DNA of 16,418 nucleotides from NCBI GenBank assembly GCA_049604415.1, contig JBMYTN010000069.1, positions 1-16,418 on the forward strand, in the 5' to 3' direction. Position numbers and translations under genes: made by a program. Origin of the DNA: JBMYTN01 sp049604415 (lineage in GTDB: Bacteria; Pseudomonadota; Alphaproteobacteria; Rhodospirillales; Rhodospirillaceae). Of the stretch, positions 1-7,164 are shown in pieces (position 1 is the stretch's first letter; every line of letters starts with the position of its first letter). The notes below the pieces were generated by a model, which did not search any database, had not been told where the DNA came from, and worked only from the letters and a program-made list of their open reading frames with translations.

Positions 1-34
1 ATATGGCCTGCGGACTTCTGCTTGATCTTGTCAT
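1..34 (-). CDS. Possible start of a divergent gene, cut by the left edge
   Basis: On the minus strand an ATG at 34-32 opens a frame that stays open to the window edge (11 codons, reading M-T-R-S-S-R-S-P-Q-A-I). A GGAG sequence lies about 7 bases upstream of the ATG, a normal ribosome-binding distance. The fragment is too short to assign a family. If real, it is transcribed divergently from the malyl-CoA gene at 284 and the two would share the 35-283 intergenic region. The start and RBS are seen; the existence of a gene is inference. Confidence 0.25.
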   Translation of the reverse strand, partial: MTRSSRSPQAI

Positions 35-56
35 AAATGCACTCCGTCAGAATGAT

Positions 57-74
57 CCTATTAGATCGAATAGG
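57..74. promoter_or_regulatory. Inverted repeat between divergent starts
   Basis: The perfect inverted repeat CCTATT-agatcg-AATAGG lies just upstream of the candidate divergent start at 34 and about 210 bp before the gene at 284. No T-run follows, so it is more like an operator or a chance hairpin than a terminator. The rest of 75-283 shows nothing I can name. Confidence 0.25.
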
Positions 75-283
75 GCTCTAAGCAAGCGGCGCAGGGGTAT
101 TTGCTGCGCCACGCCCATTGTCGCCTTGTCGGACAAGAAATTTTGCATTACCGTCCGCCCGCTTTTTGCAATTTCCTTTCGCATTCGTCCTTCGGATGGA
201 TGCCCGACCCTGCACCGCTGTCCGCTCTGGCCCCGTTCGTGGGATGCCGCCGGACCGGTCCAAACCCCATTTGAGAGGCTGTC

Positions 284-1168
284 ATGGCAGGAACCGCTCG
301 CCCCCGCCGCAGTGTGCTGTATATGCCCGGATCCAATGACCGGGCGCTGGAAAAGGCCGCCGGTCTGGCCGCCGATGGCTTGATCCTGGATCTGGAGGAC
401 GCCACTGCGCCGGAATCCAAGGTCGATGCCCGCGATAAGGTCGTTGCGGCCTCCAATGATGGCCGCTATGGCCGCCGCGAAGTGCTGATCCGCACCAATG
501 GTTTGGACACCGCCTGGGGCTATGAGGATATCCGGGCCGCTGCGGGCAGCAAATGCGATGGCATCCTGCTGCCCAAGGTCGAAAGTGCCGATATGGTCCG
601 CCGGGCCGAAGCGATTATGGACAGCGTCGGCGCACCGCCGGAAATGCGGCTGTGGACCATGATGGAAACCCCGCTGGGCTGCCTGAACGCCAAGGAAATC
701 TGTGGGTCCACCGCGCGCATGGGCGGCATTGTCATGGGCACCTCCGATCTGGCCAAGGATCTGCAATGCGCCCACACCATGGACCGGGAGCCGATGATCA
801 CATCGCTGGGGCTCTGCCTGCTGGCCGCCCGGGCCTATGGTCTGGCCGCCCTGGATGGGGTTTATCTGGACCTGAAAGACGATGAGGGCTTCGCTGCCTC
901 CTGTAAGCAAGGCCAGGAACTGGGCTTTGACGGCAAAACCTTGATCCACCCCAAAACCATCGGCATGGCCAACACCGCCTTTGCCCCGGATCCGGCGGCC
1001 ATTGAGCTGGCTCATCGGATGATCGAAGCCCATGCGGAAGCGGCCAAGGAAGGCAAAGGCGTGGTGCTGCTGGACGGCAAGCTGGTGGAAAACCTGCATG
1101 TCATGAACGCCCAGCGCCTGGTGGCCGAGGCCGAGGCGATCAAATCCTTGGAAGCGGATCTGGCGTAA
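284..1168 (+). CDS. mcl2: Malyl-CoA lyase/thioesterase family protein (Mcl2-like)
   Basis: This 294-aa protein belongs to the HpcH/HpaI-CitE superfamily of Mg-dependent CoA-ester lyases. Visible landmarks are RSVLYMPGS (9-17), the acidic LDLEDA (35-40), Arg70 in IRTNG, Lys98 in LLPKVE, Glu128 in MMET (likely metal ligand), Asp155 in MGTSDLAK (likely metal ligand) and the CoA-binding FDGKTLIHP (215-223). The length and the GTSDLAK, GLCLLAARA and EGFAA blocks resemble, from memory, the ~285-aa (3S)-malyl-CoA thioesterase Mcl2 of Rhodobacter sphaeroides more than the longer lyase Mcl1. The mch and sdh neighbours support this. Its role would be hydrolysis of malyl-CoA to malate and CoA in the ethylmalonyl-CoA pathway. 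The start at 284 has GAGAGG at 273-278. A generic CoA-ester lyase, including a true malyl/beta-methylmalyl-CoA lyase, remains possible. Confidence 0.8.
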   Translation: MAGTARPRRSVLYMPGSNDRALEKAAGLAADGLILDLEDATAPESKVDARDKVVAASNDGRYGRREVLIRTNGLDTAWGYEDIRAAAGSKCDGILLPKVESADMVRRAEAIMDSVGAPPEMRLWTMMETPLGCLNAKEICGSTARMGGIVMGTSDLAKDLQCAHTMDREPMITSLGLCLLAARAYGLAALDGVYLDLKDDEGFAASCKQGQELGFDGKTLIHPKTIGMANTAFAPDPAAIELAHRMIEAHAEAAKEGKGVVLLDGKLVENLHVMNAQRLVAEAEAIKSLEADLA

Positions 1169-1243
1169 CGGCGTCTGGCTTCAGGCTTAAAGCGTAAGGG
1201 GCGGGGCCGGTGGTCCCGATGCCGCAGACAAAAAGAGACGATC

Positions 1244-2302
1244 ATGAGCAAGACCAATCCGGGCAATTATTTTGAAGACTTTTCCCTGGGCCAGGAGTTG
1301 GTCCACGCCACCCCGCGCACGGTGACCGAAGGCGATGTGGCGCTCTATACCGGTCTCTATGGCGGGCGGTTTATCCTGCAATCCTCCGCCGATTGCGCCA
1401 TGGATCTGGGCTATGAAGACGCCCCGATTGACGATCTTTTGGTGTTCCACATTGTCTTTGGCAAAACCGTGCCCGATGTCTCCCTGAACGCGGTGGCCAA
1501 TCTGGGCTATGCCCGGGGCCGCTTTGGCGTGCCGGTGCTGACCGGGGACACCTTGAGCACCAAAAGCACCGTCATCGGCCTGAAGGAGAACTCCAACGGC
1601 AAGACCGGGGTGGTTTATGTCAACTCGGTCGGGCGCAATCAGCGCGGCGAGGTGGTCGCCGATTATTGCCGCTGGGTCATGGTCAACAAGCGCGACCCCT
1701 CCGCCCCGGCTCCGGAACCGGTGGTGCCCGACCTGCCCAAGCGGGTCGATCCGGCGGATCTGCCGGTGCCCGAGACTCTGAGCCTGTCGGCCTATGACAC
1801 CGATTTGGCGGGCTCGCCTTTCCTGTGGGATGATTATGCGGTCGGGGAAAAGATTGATCATGTGGACGGCATGACCATCGAAGAGTCCGAACATATGATC
1901 GCCACGCGGCTGTATCAGAACACCGCCAAAGTCCATTTCAATCAGTTCGTTCAGGCCTCTGGCCGATTCGGCAAGCGCCTGATCTATGGTGGCCATATCA
2001 TTAGTATGGCCCGCGCCTTGTCTTTCAACGGGCTGGCGAATGCCTGCTGGGTGGCGGGCTTGAATGCTGGGGCCCATGTCAACCCGACCTTCGCCGGGGA
2101 CACCATCCATGCCTGGTCGGAAGTGCTTGAAAAAGAAGCAATTCCGGGCCGAGACGACATCGGGGCCCTGCGCTTGCGTCTGGTGGCGACCAAGGACCAG
2201 CCCTGCGCTGGCTTCCCCTATAAGACAGAGGACGGCAAATATGAGTCCTCGGTGGTTCTAGACTTGGATTACTGGGTGTTGATGCCACGCAAGGCGGGCT
2301 GA
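1244..2302 (+). CDS. mch: Mesaconyl-CoA hydratase (MaoC-like)
   Basis: This 352-aa cytoplasmic enzyme interconverts mesaconyl-CoA and beta-methylmalyl-CoA in the ethylmalonyl-CoA pathway. It begins NPGNYFEDFSLGQ and carries HATPRTVTEGDVALYTGLYG, VFGKTVPDVSLNAVANLGY and VGRNQRGEVVADYCRW. I recognise these as typical of alphaproteobacterial Mch, which is about 340-350 residues long and contains two hot-dog/MaoC halves. The second half starts near residue 190, and FNQFVQASGRFGKRLIYGGH near 230-249 holds the second-domain hydratase-like segment. It follows the mcl2-like gene by 75 bp on the same strand with an AGAGACG ribosome site, consistent with co-transcription. A weak inverted repeat, CTGAGT/ACTCAG at 2299-2317, spans the stop codon but has no T-run. 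Confidence 0.9.
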   Translation: MSKTNPGNYFEDFSLGQELVHATPRTVTEGDVALYTGLYGGRFILQSSADCAMDLGYEDAPIDDLLVFHIVFGKTVPDVSLNAVANLGYARGRFGVPVLTGDTLSTKSTVIGLKENSNGKTGVVYVNSVGRNQRGEVVADYCRWVMVNKRDPSAPAPEPVVPDLPKRVDPADLPVPETLSLSAYDTDLAGSPFLWDDYAVGEKIDHVDGMTIEESEHMIATRLYQNTAKVHFNQFVQASGRFGKRLIYGGHIISMARALSFNGLANACWVAGLNAGAHVNPTFAGDTIHAWSEVLEKEAIPGRDDIGALRLRLVATKDQPCAGFPYKTEDGKYESSVVLDLDYWVLMPRKAG

Positions 2303-2354
2303 GTGAGTGAGACTCAGTCGCAACAAGCCTCGGAAGGGACCGGATTTGGCGGCG

Positions 2355-2369
2355 TTCGTGATTCACGAA
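2355..2369. promoter_or_regulatory. Inverted repeat TTCGTG-att-CACGAA, candidate operator
   Basis: Perfect 6-bp arms surround a 3-bp centre. It lies 22 bp upstream of the candidate -35 box at 2392. The spacing fits a transcription-factor site, but I cannot name the regulator. No T-tract follows, so a terminator for mch is less likely. Confidence 0.35.
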
Positions 2370-2391
2370 GGCCTCAATGCCTTGCAGAGCG

Positions 2392-2421
2392 TTGACTTGC
2401 CAAGGCTCTCCGGTCTATCCA
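2392..2421 (+). promoter_or_regulatory. Candidate promoter for sdhCDAB
   Basis: TTGACT at 2392-2397 is followed after 18 bp by TATCCA at 2416-2421. The -35 match is good and the -10 match only partial. It lies about 230 bp before sdhC, which would give a long leader containing the 2505-2520 inverted repeat. This is a motif match only. Confidence 0.3.
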
Positions 2422-2504
2422 TGCGGCTGCGGTCGAGAAACGGGGACGGCCGCAAGCCAGCTTGATCGGTTCGGGGGGGCCATGCGTTCGAGCAATGGTG
2501 CAGC

Positions 2505-2520
2505 TTTGCGGTTTCGCAAA
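2505..2520. promoter_or_regulatory. Inverted repeat TTTGCG-gttt-CGCAAA
   Basis: A 16-bp element with perfect 6-bp arms sits in the sdh leader about 130 bp before sdhC. The TTTGC/GCAAA half-sites recall sites of short-chain acyl-CoA-responsive regulators in alphaproteobacteria, but that likeness is from memory and weak. It could be an operator or an RNA hairpin in the leader. Confidence 0.35.
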
Positions 2521-2648
2521 TCAGATTGCTGCACAGGCCAGACGCTTTTTGGTGATCGCTATCCGGATCGGAAACGACCTCCCCGAGAGGGCCGCAAGGT
2601 CAACCATTCCTCGCCGATATCCGCGGATCAGCCGAAGAGGCCGTCGCT

Positions 2649-3062
2649 ATGAACACCCAGACCAAGGCCGCCGTTAGCCGGCCCATTTCACCGCATTTGC
2701 AGGTCTATGCCCTGCACACCAAGATCACCTCGCTGTTGTCGATCCTGCACCGCATTGCCGGGGCCGGTCTGATGACCGTGGGCACCTTGTTCTTCCTGCT
2801 GTGGATCGTTTCCGCCGCCGGGGGGGAAGCGTCCTTCACCCTGGTGCAGGAATTCTATGGCTCGTTCTTCGGGTTCCTGGTGCTGTTCGCTTGGACGGTC
2901 CTGCTGTTTTATCACTTCGCCAATGGCATCCGGCACCTGCTGTGGGACACCGGCTATGGCTTTGAAATTCCGCAGATCCATTTCACCGGCATGGTGATGT
3001 TGGCCGGGGCCGCTGGCCTGACCGTGCTGACCTGGATCATCGGCATCATCGTCTTTGTGTAG
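2649..3062 (+). CDS. sdhC: Succinate dehydrogenase cytochrome b556 subunit
   Basis: This 137-aa inner-membrane protein anchors the SDH catalytic dimer and helps bind haem b and ubiquinone. It starts with the family signature RPISPHLQVY (11-20), then SILHR (31-35), whose Ser31 and Arg35 match the quinone-site Ser27 and Arg31 of E. coli SdhC. HFANGIRHLLWD at 89-100 places His89 at the usual haem-ligand position. Three hydrophobic helices are visible at about 33-57, 72-95 and 112-136, as expected. GAAGAGG at 2634-2640 sets the start. It is the first gene of sdhCDAB; 12 bp separate it from sdhD. Confidence 0.95.
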   Translation: MNTQTKAAVSRPISPHLQVYALHTKITSLLSILHRIAGAGLMTVGTLFFLLWIVSAAGGEASFTLVQEFYGSFFGFLVLFAWTVLLFYHFANGIRHLLWDTGYGFEIPQIHFTGMVMLAGAAGLTVLTWIIGIIVFV

Positions 3063-3074
3063 GGGGACCCGCTC

Positions 3075-3461
3075 ATGACCATGCGTTCTCATCTTGGCCG
3101 CGTGCGCGGGCTTGGTTCCGCCAAAGAAGGCGCCGGCTCCCATTGGATGGCCGAACGGATTACCGCCATTGCGTTGATCCCTCTGTCCCTGTGGTTCGTA
3201 TTCTTCGCTGTCATTCCGAACCTGGATGTGTCCTATGCCGACTATGTCGCTTGGATGGGCAGCCCGCTGAATGCCTCTTTGATGCTGCTGTTCATTCTGT
3301 GCTCGTTCCACCACGGCATGCTCGGCCTGATCGTCATCATCGAGGACTATGTGCACGCACCTGTTGCCAAACATGTGCTGGTGTTCGGGACCAAGTTCTT
3401 CGCTGCCTTCGGCGCCATGCTCGCCGTTGTGTCCGTTCTTAAGCTGACCTTTGGAGGCTAA
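3075..3461 (+). CDS. sdhD: Succinate dehydrogenase hydrophobic membrane anchor
   Basis: This 128-aa protein is the second membrane anchor of complex II. SAKEGAGSHWMAERIT (15-30) is the conserved N-terminal segment before the first of three helices (about 30-50, 66-90 and 100-124). FHHGMLGLIVIIEDYVH holds Asp91 and Tyr92, matching the DY pair that lines the quinone site in E. coli SdhD. AGGGGGA at 3060-3066, overlapping the end of sdhC, is a good ribosome site for the ATG at 3075. A second in-frame ATG at 3081 is possible. sdhA follows after 5 bp, which suggests translational coupling. Confidence 0.93.
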   Translation: MTMRSHLGRVRGLGSAKEGAGSHWMAERITAIALIPLSLWFVFFAVIPNLDVSYADYVAWMGSPLNASLMLLFILCSFHHGMLGLIVIIEDYVHAPVAKHVLVFGTKFFAAFGAMLAVVSVLKLTFGG

Positions 3462-3466
3462 ATCAC

Positions 3467-5251
3467 ATGGCCGCCTACGAGATCATTGATCACGAATATG
3501 ATTGTATCGTGGTTGGCGCCGGTGGCGCCGGGCTGCGGGCGACCTTCGGGATGGTTGCCGCCGGTCTGAAGACCGCTTGCATCACCAAAGTCTTCCCGAC
3601 CCGCTCCCACACCGTGGCCGCCCAGGGTGGCGTTGGCGCGGCCCTTGGCAACATGGCCGAGGACAGCTGGCAGTGGCATATGTATGACACCGTCAAGGGC
3701 TCCGACTGGCTCGGCGACCAAGACGCCATTGAATATATGTGCCGGGAAGCCATTCCGGCGGTCCATGAGCTGGAGCATTTTGGTGTGCCCTTCTCCCGGA
3801 CCGAAGAAGGCAAGATCTATCAGCGCCCGTTTGGCGGCCATATGCGGAATTTCGGGGAAGCCCCGGTGCAGCGCGCCTGTGCGGCGGCGGACCGGACCGG
3901 CCACGCCATTCTGCACACGCTCTATCAGCAGAGCTTGAAGCATAAGGCCCAGTTCTTTGTCGAATACTTCGCCATCGATCTGATCATCGAAGAGGGCGAA
4001 TGCCGGGGCGTGATCGCCTGGAACCTGGAAGACGGCACGCTGCACCGCTTCCGGGGTCAGATGACCGTGCTGGCCACCGGCGGCTATGGCCGGGCCTATT
4101 TCTCCTGCACCTCGGCGCATACCTGCACCGGCGATGGCAATGCCATGGTCGCCCGGGCCGGTCTGCCGCTGCAGGACATGGAATTCGTTCAGTTCCACCC
4201 CACCGGCATTTACGGCTCCGGCTGTCTGATCACCGAAGGGGCCCGGGGCGAGGGCGGCTATCTGACCAACTCCGAAGGCGAGCGCTTCATGGAGCGTTAT
4301 GCCCCGACCGCCAAGGATCTGGCTTCGCGGGACGTTGTCTCCCGGGCCATGACCATGGAAATCCGCGAAGGCCGCGGCGTGGGTGCGGGCAATGACCACA
4401 TCCACCTGCACCTGGAGCATCTTGGCTCTGACGTGCTGTGGGCGCGCCTGCCGGGCATCACCGAGACCGCGAAGATCTTCGCCGGTGTCGATGCCACCAA
4501 GGAGCCGATCCCGGTGCTGCCGACCGTGCACTATAATATGGGCGGCATTCCGACCAACTATAAGGGCGAGGTCCTGGCCCCGACCGCCGACGATCCGGAC
4601 CGGGTGTTCCCGGGCCTGATGGCGGTGGGCGAATGCGCCAGCGTCTCGGTCCATGGCGCGAACCGCCTGGGCACCAACTCCCTGCTCGACATCGTCGTCT
4701 TCGGTCGCGCTGCCGCGATCCGGGCCGCCGAGGTTGTGCAGCCGGGCACCAAGCATAAGCCGCTTTCCGACAGCGCCTCTGAATATGCCGTCGACCGCTT
4801 TGACCGTCTGCGCAATGCGGCCGGGTCCGAGCCGGTGGCGGATATCCGTCTGGAGCTGCAAAAGGCGATGCAGCGCGACGCGGCTGTGTTCCGGACCTCT
4901 GAGTCCCTGAAGGAAGGGGTTCAGTCGGTTGATGCGGTGGCGGCCTCTGCTGCTGACGTCAAGGTTACCGACCGGTCCTTGGTGTTTAACACCGATTTGG
5001 CCGAAGCGCTGGAGCTGGAAAACCTGTTGTCTTGCGCCAAGACGACCATCCACTCCGCCGAGGCCCGCCATGAAAGCCGTGGCGCCCATGCCCATGAGGA
5101 TTATCCCGACCGCGATGACCAGGTCTGGATGAAGCACTCCCTGGCTTGGGTCGATGGCGATGGTGCGGTGAAGCTGGATTACCGTCCGGTGCACACCTAC
5201 ACCCTGACCAACGAGGTGCAGTACATCGAGCCGAAGGCCCGCGTGTACTAA
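3467..5251 (+). CDS. sdhA: Succinate dehydrogenase flavoprotein subunit
   Basis: This 594-aa subunit oxidises succinate to fumarate with covalently bound FAD on the cytoplasmic face of complex II. It has the dinucleotide-binding GAGGAG (17-22), and RSHTVAAQGG with His48 as the covalent FAD attachment residue. HPTGIYGSG carries His244, followed by TEGARGEGG, then SRDVVSR with Arg288, HYNMGG with His355 and HGANRLGTNSLLD with Arg400; these are the dicarboxylate-site residues of the family. The length is normal. GGAGG at 3453-3457, inside the end of sdhD, sets the start. A long open frame on the opposite strand (3458-5194) is a high-GC shadow. The gene is intact. Confidence 0.97.
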   Translation: MAAYEIIDHEYDCIVVGAGGAGLRATFGMVAAGLKTACITKVFPTRSHTVAAQGGVGAALGNMAEDSWQWHMYDTVKGSDWLGDQDAIEYMCREAIPAVHELEHFGVPFSRTEEGKIYQRPFGGHMRNFGEAPVQRACAAADRTGHAILHTLYQQSLKHKAQFFVEYFAIDLIIEEGECRGVIAWNLEDGTLHRFRGQMTVLATGGYGRAYFSCTSAHTCTGDGNAMVARAGLPLQDMEFVQFHPTGIYGSGCLITEGARGEGGYLTNSEGERFMERYAPTAKDLASRDVVSRAMTMEIREGRGVGAGNDHIHLHLEHLGSDVLWARLPGITETAKIFAGVDATKEPIPVLPTVHYNMGGIPTNYKGEVLAPTADDPDRVFPGLMAVGECASVSVHGANRLGTNSLLDIVVFGRAAAIRAAEVVQPGTKHKPLSDSASEYAVDRFDRLRNAAGSEPVADIRLELQKAMQRDAAVFRTSESLKEGVQSVDAVAASAADVKVTDRSLVFNTDLAEALELENLLSCAKTTIHSAEARHESRGAHAHEDYPDRDDQVWMKHSLAWVDGDGAVKLDYRPVHTYTLTNEVQYIEPKARVY

Positions 5252-5367
5252 GAAGGATGACGCCGACCCCCGGGATCCGGCCCAACAGGGCTGTGATATC
5301 CGGGGGGATCGTCCTGATCGACTGATTGCAGCGACCCTGCGGGGCGCGAGACCACTGGAGGATGTCC
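5252..5367. other. sdhA-sdhB spacer with weak inverted repeat
   Basis: The 116-bp gap is much longer than the other sdh gaps. It contains CCCCCGGGAT and ATCCGGGGGG, which can pair imperfectly, but there is no T-run. It may be an RNA stem that affects message stability or simply a spacer. GGAGG at 5357-5361 is the ribosome site of sdhB. Confidence 0.3.
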
Positions 5368-6150
5368 ATGGTTGAGTTAAATCTTCCGCCGAACAGCCGG
5401 ATCAAGAAGGGCAAGACCTGGCCGAAGCCGGAAGGGGCGAAACGCCTCAAGACCTTCAAGATCTATCGCTGGGATCCCGACACCGGGGAAAATCCGCGTT
5501 TGGATGTGTTCTTCATCGACCTTGATGATTGCGGCCCGATGGTTCTGGACGCCCTGATCAAAATCAAGAACGAGGTCGACCCGACCCTGACTTTCCGGCG
5601 CTCTTGCCGCGAAGGGATTTGCGGGTCCTGCTCGATGAACATCGACACCTCCAACACCCTGGCCTGCCTGAAGCCGATTGCGGACATTAAGGGTGATGTG
5701 GGCATCTACCCGCTGCCGCATATGCCGGTGGTCAAGGATCTGGTGCCCGATCTGAACCAGATCTACGCCCAATATCAATCCATCGAGCCGTGGATGAAGG
5801 CCGATACCGCGCCTCCGGGCAAGGGCGAGCGCCGCCAGTCCCCGGAAGAGCGGGCCAAGCTGGACGGTCTGTGGGAATGCATTCTGTGCTTCTGCTGCAC
5901 CACCTCCTGCCCGAGCTATTGGTGGAATGGTGATCGCTATCTGGGCCCGGCCATCCTGCTGCAGGCCGCCCGTTGGGTGAATGACAGCCGCGACGAAGCC
6001 ACCGGCGAGCGTCTGGACCAGCTGGACGATCCGTTCCGCCTGTTCCGCTGCCACACCATCCTGAACTGTACCGCCACCTGCCCGAAGGGTCTGAATCCGG
6101 GCAAGGCGATTGCGGATCTGAAGGGCAAAATGTTCGAACGTACCGGCTGA
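5368..6150 (+). CDS. sdhB: Succinate dehydrogenase iron-sulfur subunit
   Basis: This 260-aa subunit passes electrons from FAD to ubiquinone through three Fe-S clusters. The [2Fe-2S] cysteines are at 80, 85, 88 and 100. CILCFCC gives Cys171, 174 and 177, which with Cys238 hold the [4Fe-4S] cluster. Cys181, Cys228 and Cys234 hold the [3Fe-4S] cluster, by the usual family spacing. The open frame extends back to an ATG at 5326. I chose ATG 5368 because GGAGG at 5357-5361 lies 6 bases before it and the resulting N-terminus (MVELNLPP) fits the family length; ATG 5362 is too close to that site. It is the last gene of the operon, followed by a terminator. Confidence 0.96.
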   Translation: MVELNLPPNSRIKKGKTWPKPEGAKRLKTFKIYRWDPDTGENPRLDVFFIDLDDCGPMVLDALIKIKNEVDPTLTFRRSCREGICGSCSMNIDTSNTLACLKPIADIKGDVGIYPLPHMPVVKDLVPDLNQIYAQYQSIEPWMKADTAPPGKGERRQSPEERAKLDGLWECILCFCCTTSCPSYWWNGDRYLGPAILLQAARWVNDSRDEATGERLDQLDDPFRLFRCHTILNCTATCPKGLNPGKAIADLKGKMFERTG

Positions 6151-6182
6151 TTGCTGGTTCTCAGAACTTTAGACCTCTTACA

Positions 6183-6216
6183 AAAAACCCCCGGTGCTGC
6201 TGCGCCGGGGGTTTTT
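6183..6216. terminator. Strong intrinsic terminator, probably bidirectional
   Basis: AAAAACCCCCGG and CCGGGGGTTTTT are perfect 12-base arms around a 10-base loop, so a GC stem is flanked by an A-run and a T-run. It lies about 30 bp after the sdhB stop and about 20 bp beyond the 3' end of the minus-strand solute-binding pseudogene. It can therefore stop transcription from both sides. Confidence 0.92.
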
Positions 6217-6236
6217 GTTGGACCTTAAGACAGTTC

Positions 6237-7164
6237 TTAGGGTGCGCTCAGCTGCTGATAATAGCCATCAAAGATCCGGTCCCGGGTGCCATCGGCGATC
6301 AGGGCAGCAATGGCCGCATCAAGCCGTTGCGCCAAGGCTTTCCCCCGTGGCGAGGCCTTGGAGACCATGATGTGATAGTCATTGGGGTCTTCGGTGTCAT
6401 ATTCCAGATAGCGAATTTCCGCCGGAACCGTTGATCCGCCATATAGCTTGGTCCCAAAGATCGGTTCGATGGAGCTGAACAGGATCTCACAGCGTCCGCG
6501 CCGCATATGCTGGATCGCGATGTCCACGGATTTCGCGCTCAATGTGGATGTGCTGTCAGAGGGGATTTCGTTGGTGTAATTGAAGCCACGCACAACACAA
6601 ACAACGAAACGCTCCGTATCTTGCGGGCTGGCCCAGTCTATGCCCTCGGGGAAGCGGGTCTCCGAGTAAAAGATGGCCGACCGGGACGCATGGGTGGCTT
6701 GGGTGAAATGGGCAAAAGCGGCGCGCTCCTCATTAAACGCCGCGCCGATAATCAACTCGGCCCGCCCGCCTTGGCCGCCGACCTTGATCTCCTTTAAGCA
6801 GCGCTCCCAAGGTTTCAGCTCGACCGCATAGTCCAGCCCAGCCTTGTTCATGACGGCGTCTAAAGCGAATTCCGCGACAATTGAATCGCGGAATTCGCTC
6901 TAACCCTTTGTATTATCGCATTTTCGAACCGCCGAACCGGACCCACTTCGGCTGAAAATGCTCTAGAAAATCGACCAAAGCCCCGGTGCGCGCGCCATCG
7001 CCAACGCCGGACTCCGAGGCTGCCGGATAGGAATAGGGCGGCCAGGGCTGGTTGTCGTCACAAATGGTGACGGGCTCCTCGGCCCGGGCCGGGGCCGAGA
7101 TCAGGACCGACAAGGCCGCGATAAGTCCATATTTCCGCACGGTAGGGCTCCAAAACTTACTCAT
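6237..7164 (-). pseudogene. Exported solute-binding protein (SBP_bac_3-like), split by a repeat insertion
   Basis: Two fragments form one gene. The first (7164 to 6913) has a signal peptide ending near APARA-EE and then the mature start VTICDDNQPWPPYSYP. The second (6851 to 6237) continues with AGLDYAVELKPWERCLKEI and ends near RIFDGYYQQLSAP, typical of periplasmic family-3 solute-binding proteins. A 103-bp palindromic repeat lies between codon CTA (6966-6964) and GAC (6860-6858). Removing 6861-6963 restores one frame reading VDFL-DAVMNK and a 274-aa protein. With the repeat present, the frame shifts by one and stops after 15-17 repeat-encoded residues. Its ATG overlaps the end of the upstream solute-binding gene by 8 bp, so the pair was an operon. 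The second fragment could only be made from an internal ATG at 6851 and would lack an export signal. Confidence 0.85.
6861..6963. repeat. Short palindromic repeat/MITE-like element with two hairpins
   Basis: The ~103-bp element contains two stem-loops. The first pairs GCATTTTC (6918-6925) with GAAAATGC (6954-6961), with an inner GCCGAA/TTCGGC (6931-6936/6947-6952). The second has perfect 13-base arms at 6865-6877 and 6886-6898. Its edges read CTAGAGC and GCTTTAG on the minus strand, giving inverted ends with a duplicated TA (or TAGA) at the target. I recognise this as the type of abundant intergenic repeat found in many alphaproteobacteria. It has no coding capacity of its own and must move in trans, if at all. 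Here it sits inside a gene, and the exact excision point is inferred from the restored reading frame. Confidence 0.85.

Larger units (their letters stand above)
2303..2648. other. Intergenic leader between mch and sdhC
   Basis: This 346-bp stretch has no convincing gene. Short frames through it (for example 2377-2652) lack family resemblance and good ribosome sites. It holds two perfect inverted repeats (2355-2369 and 2505-2520) and one candidate sigma-70-like promoter (2392-2421). It therefore looks like the regulatory leader of the sdh operon. GAAGAGG at 2634-2640 is the ribosome-binding site of sdhC. Confidence 0.6.

Noticed and set aside
47..1099. 350-codon minus-strand frame opposite the malyl-CoA gene
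   Set aside because: Antisense shadow of a confidently assigned gene; the translation shows no family features.
1187..2110. 307-codon minus-strand frame opposite mch
   Set aside because: Shadow of mch, with low-complexity translation rich in G, H, Q and R typical of antisense high-GC frames.
2377..2677. Short plus-strand frames in the sdh leader
   Set aside because: No convincing ribosome site or family likeness, and they overlap the sdhC start and the likely regulatory sites.
3458..5194. 578-codon open frame on the minus strand opposite sdhA
   Set aside because: It lies wholly antisense to an intact sdhA with all catalytic motifs. It has no recognisable motif of its own and reflects the third-position GC bias of the real gene.
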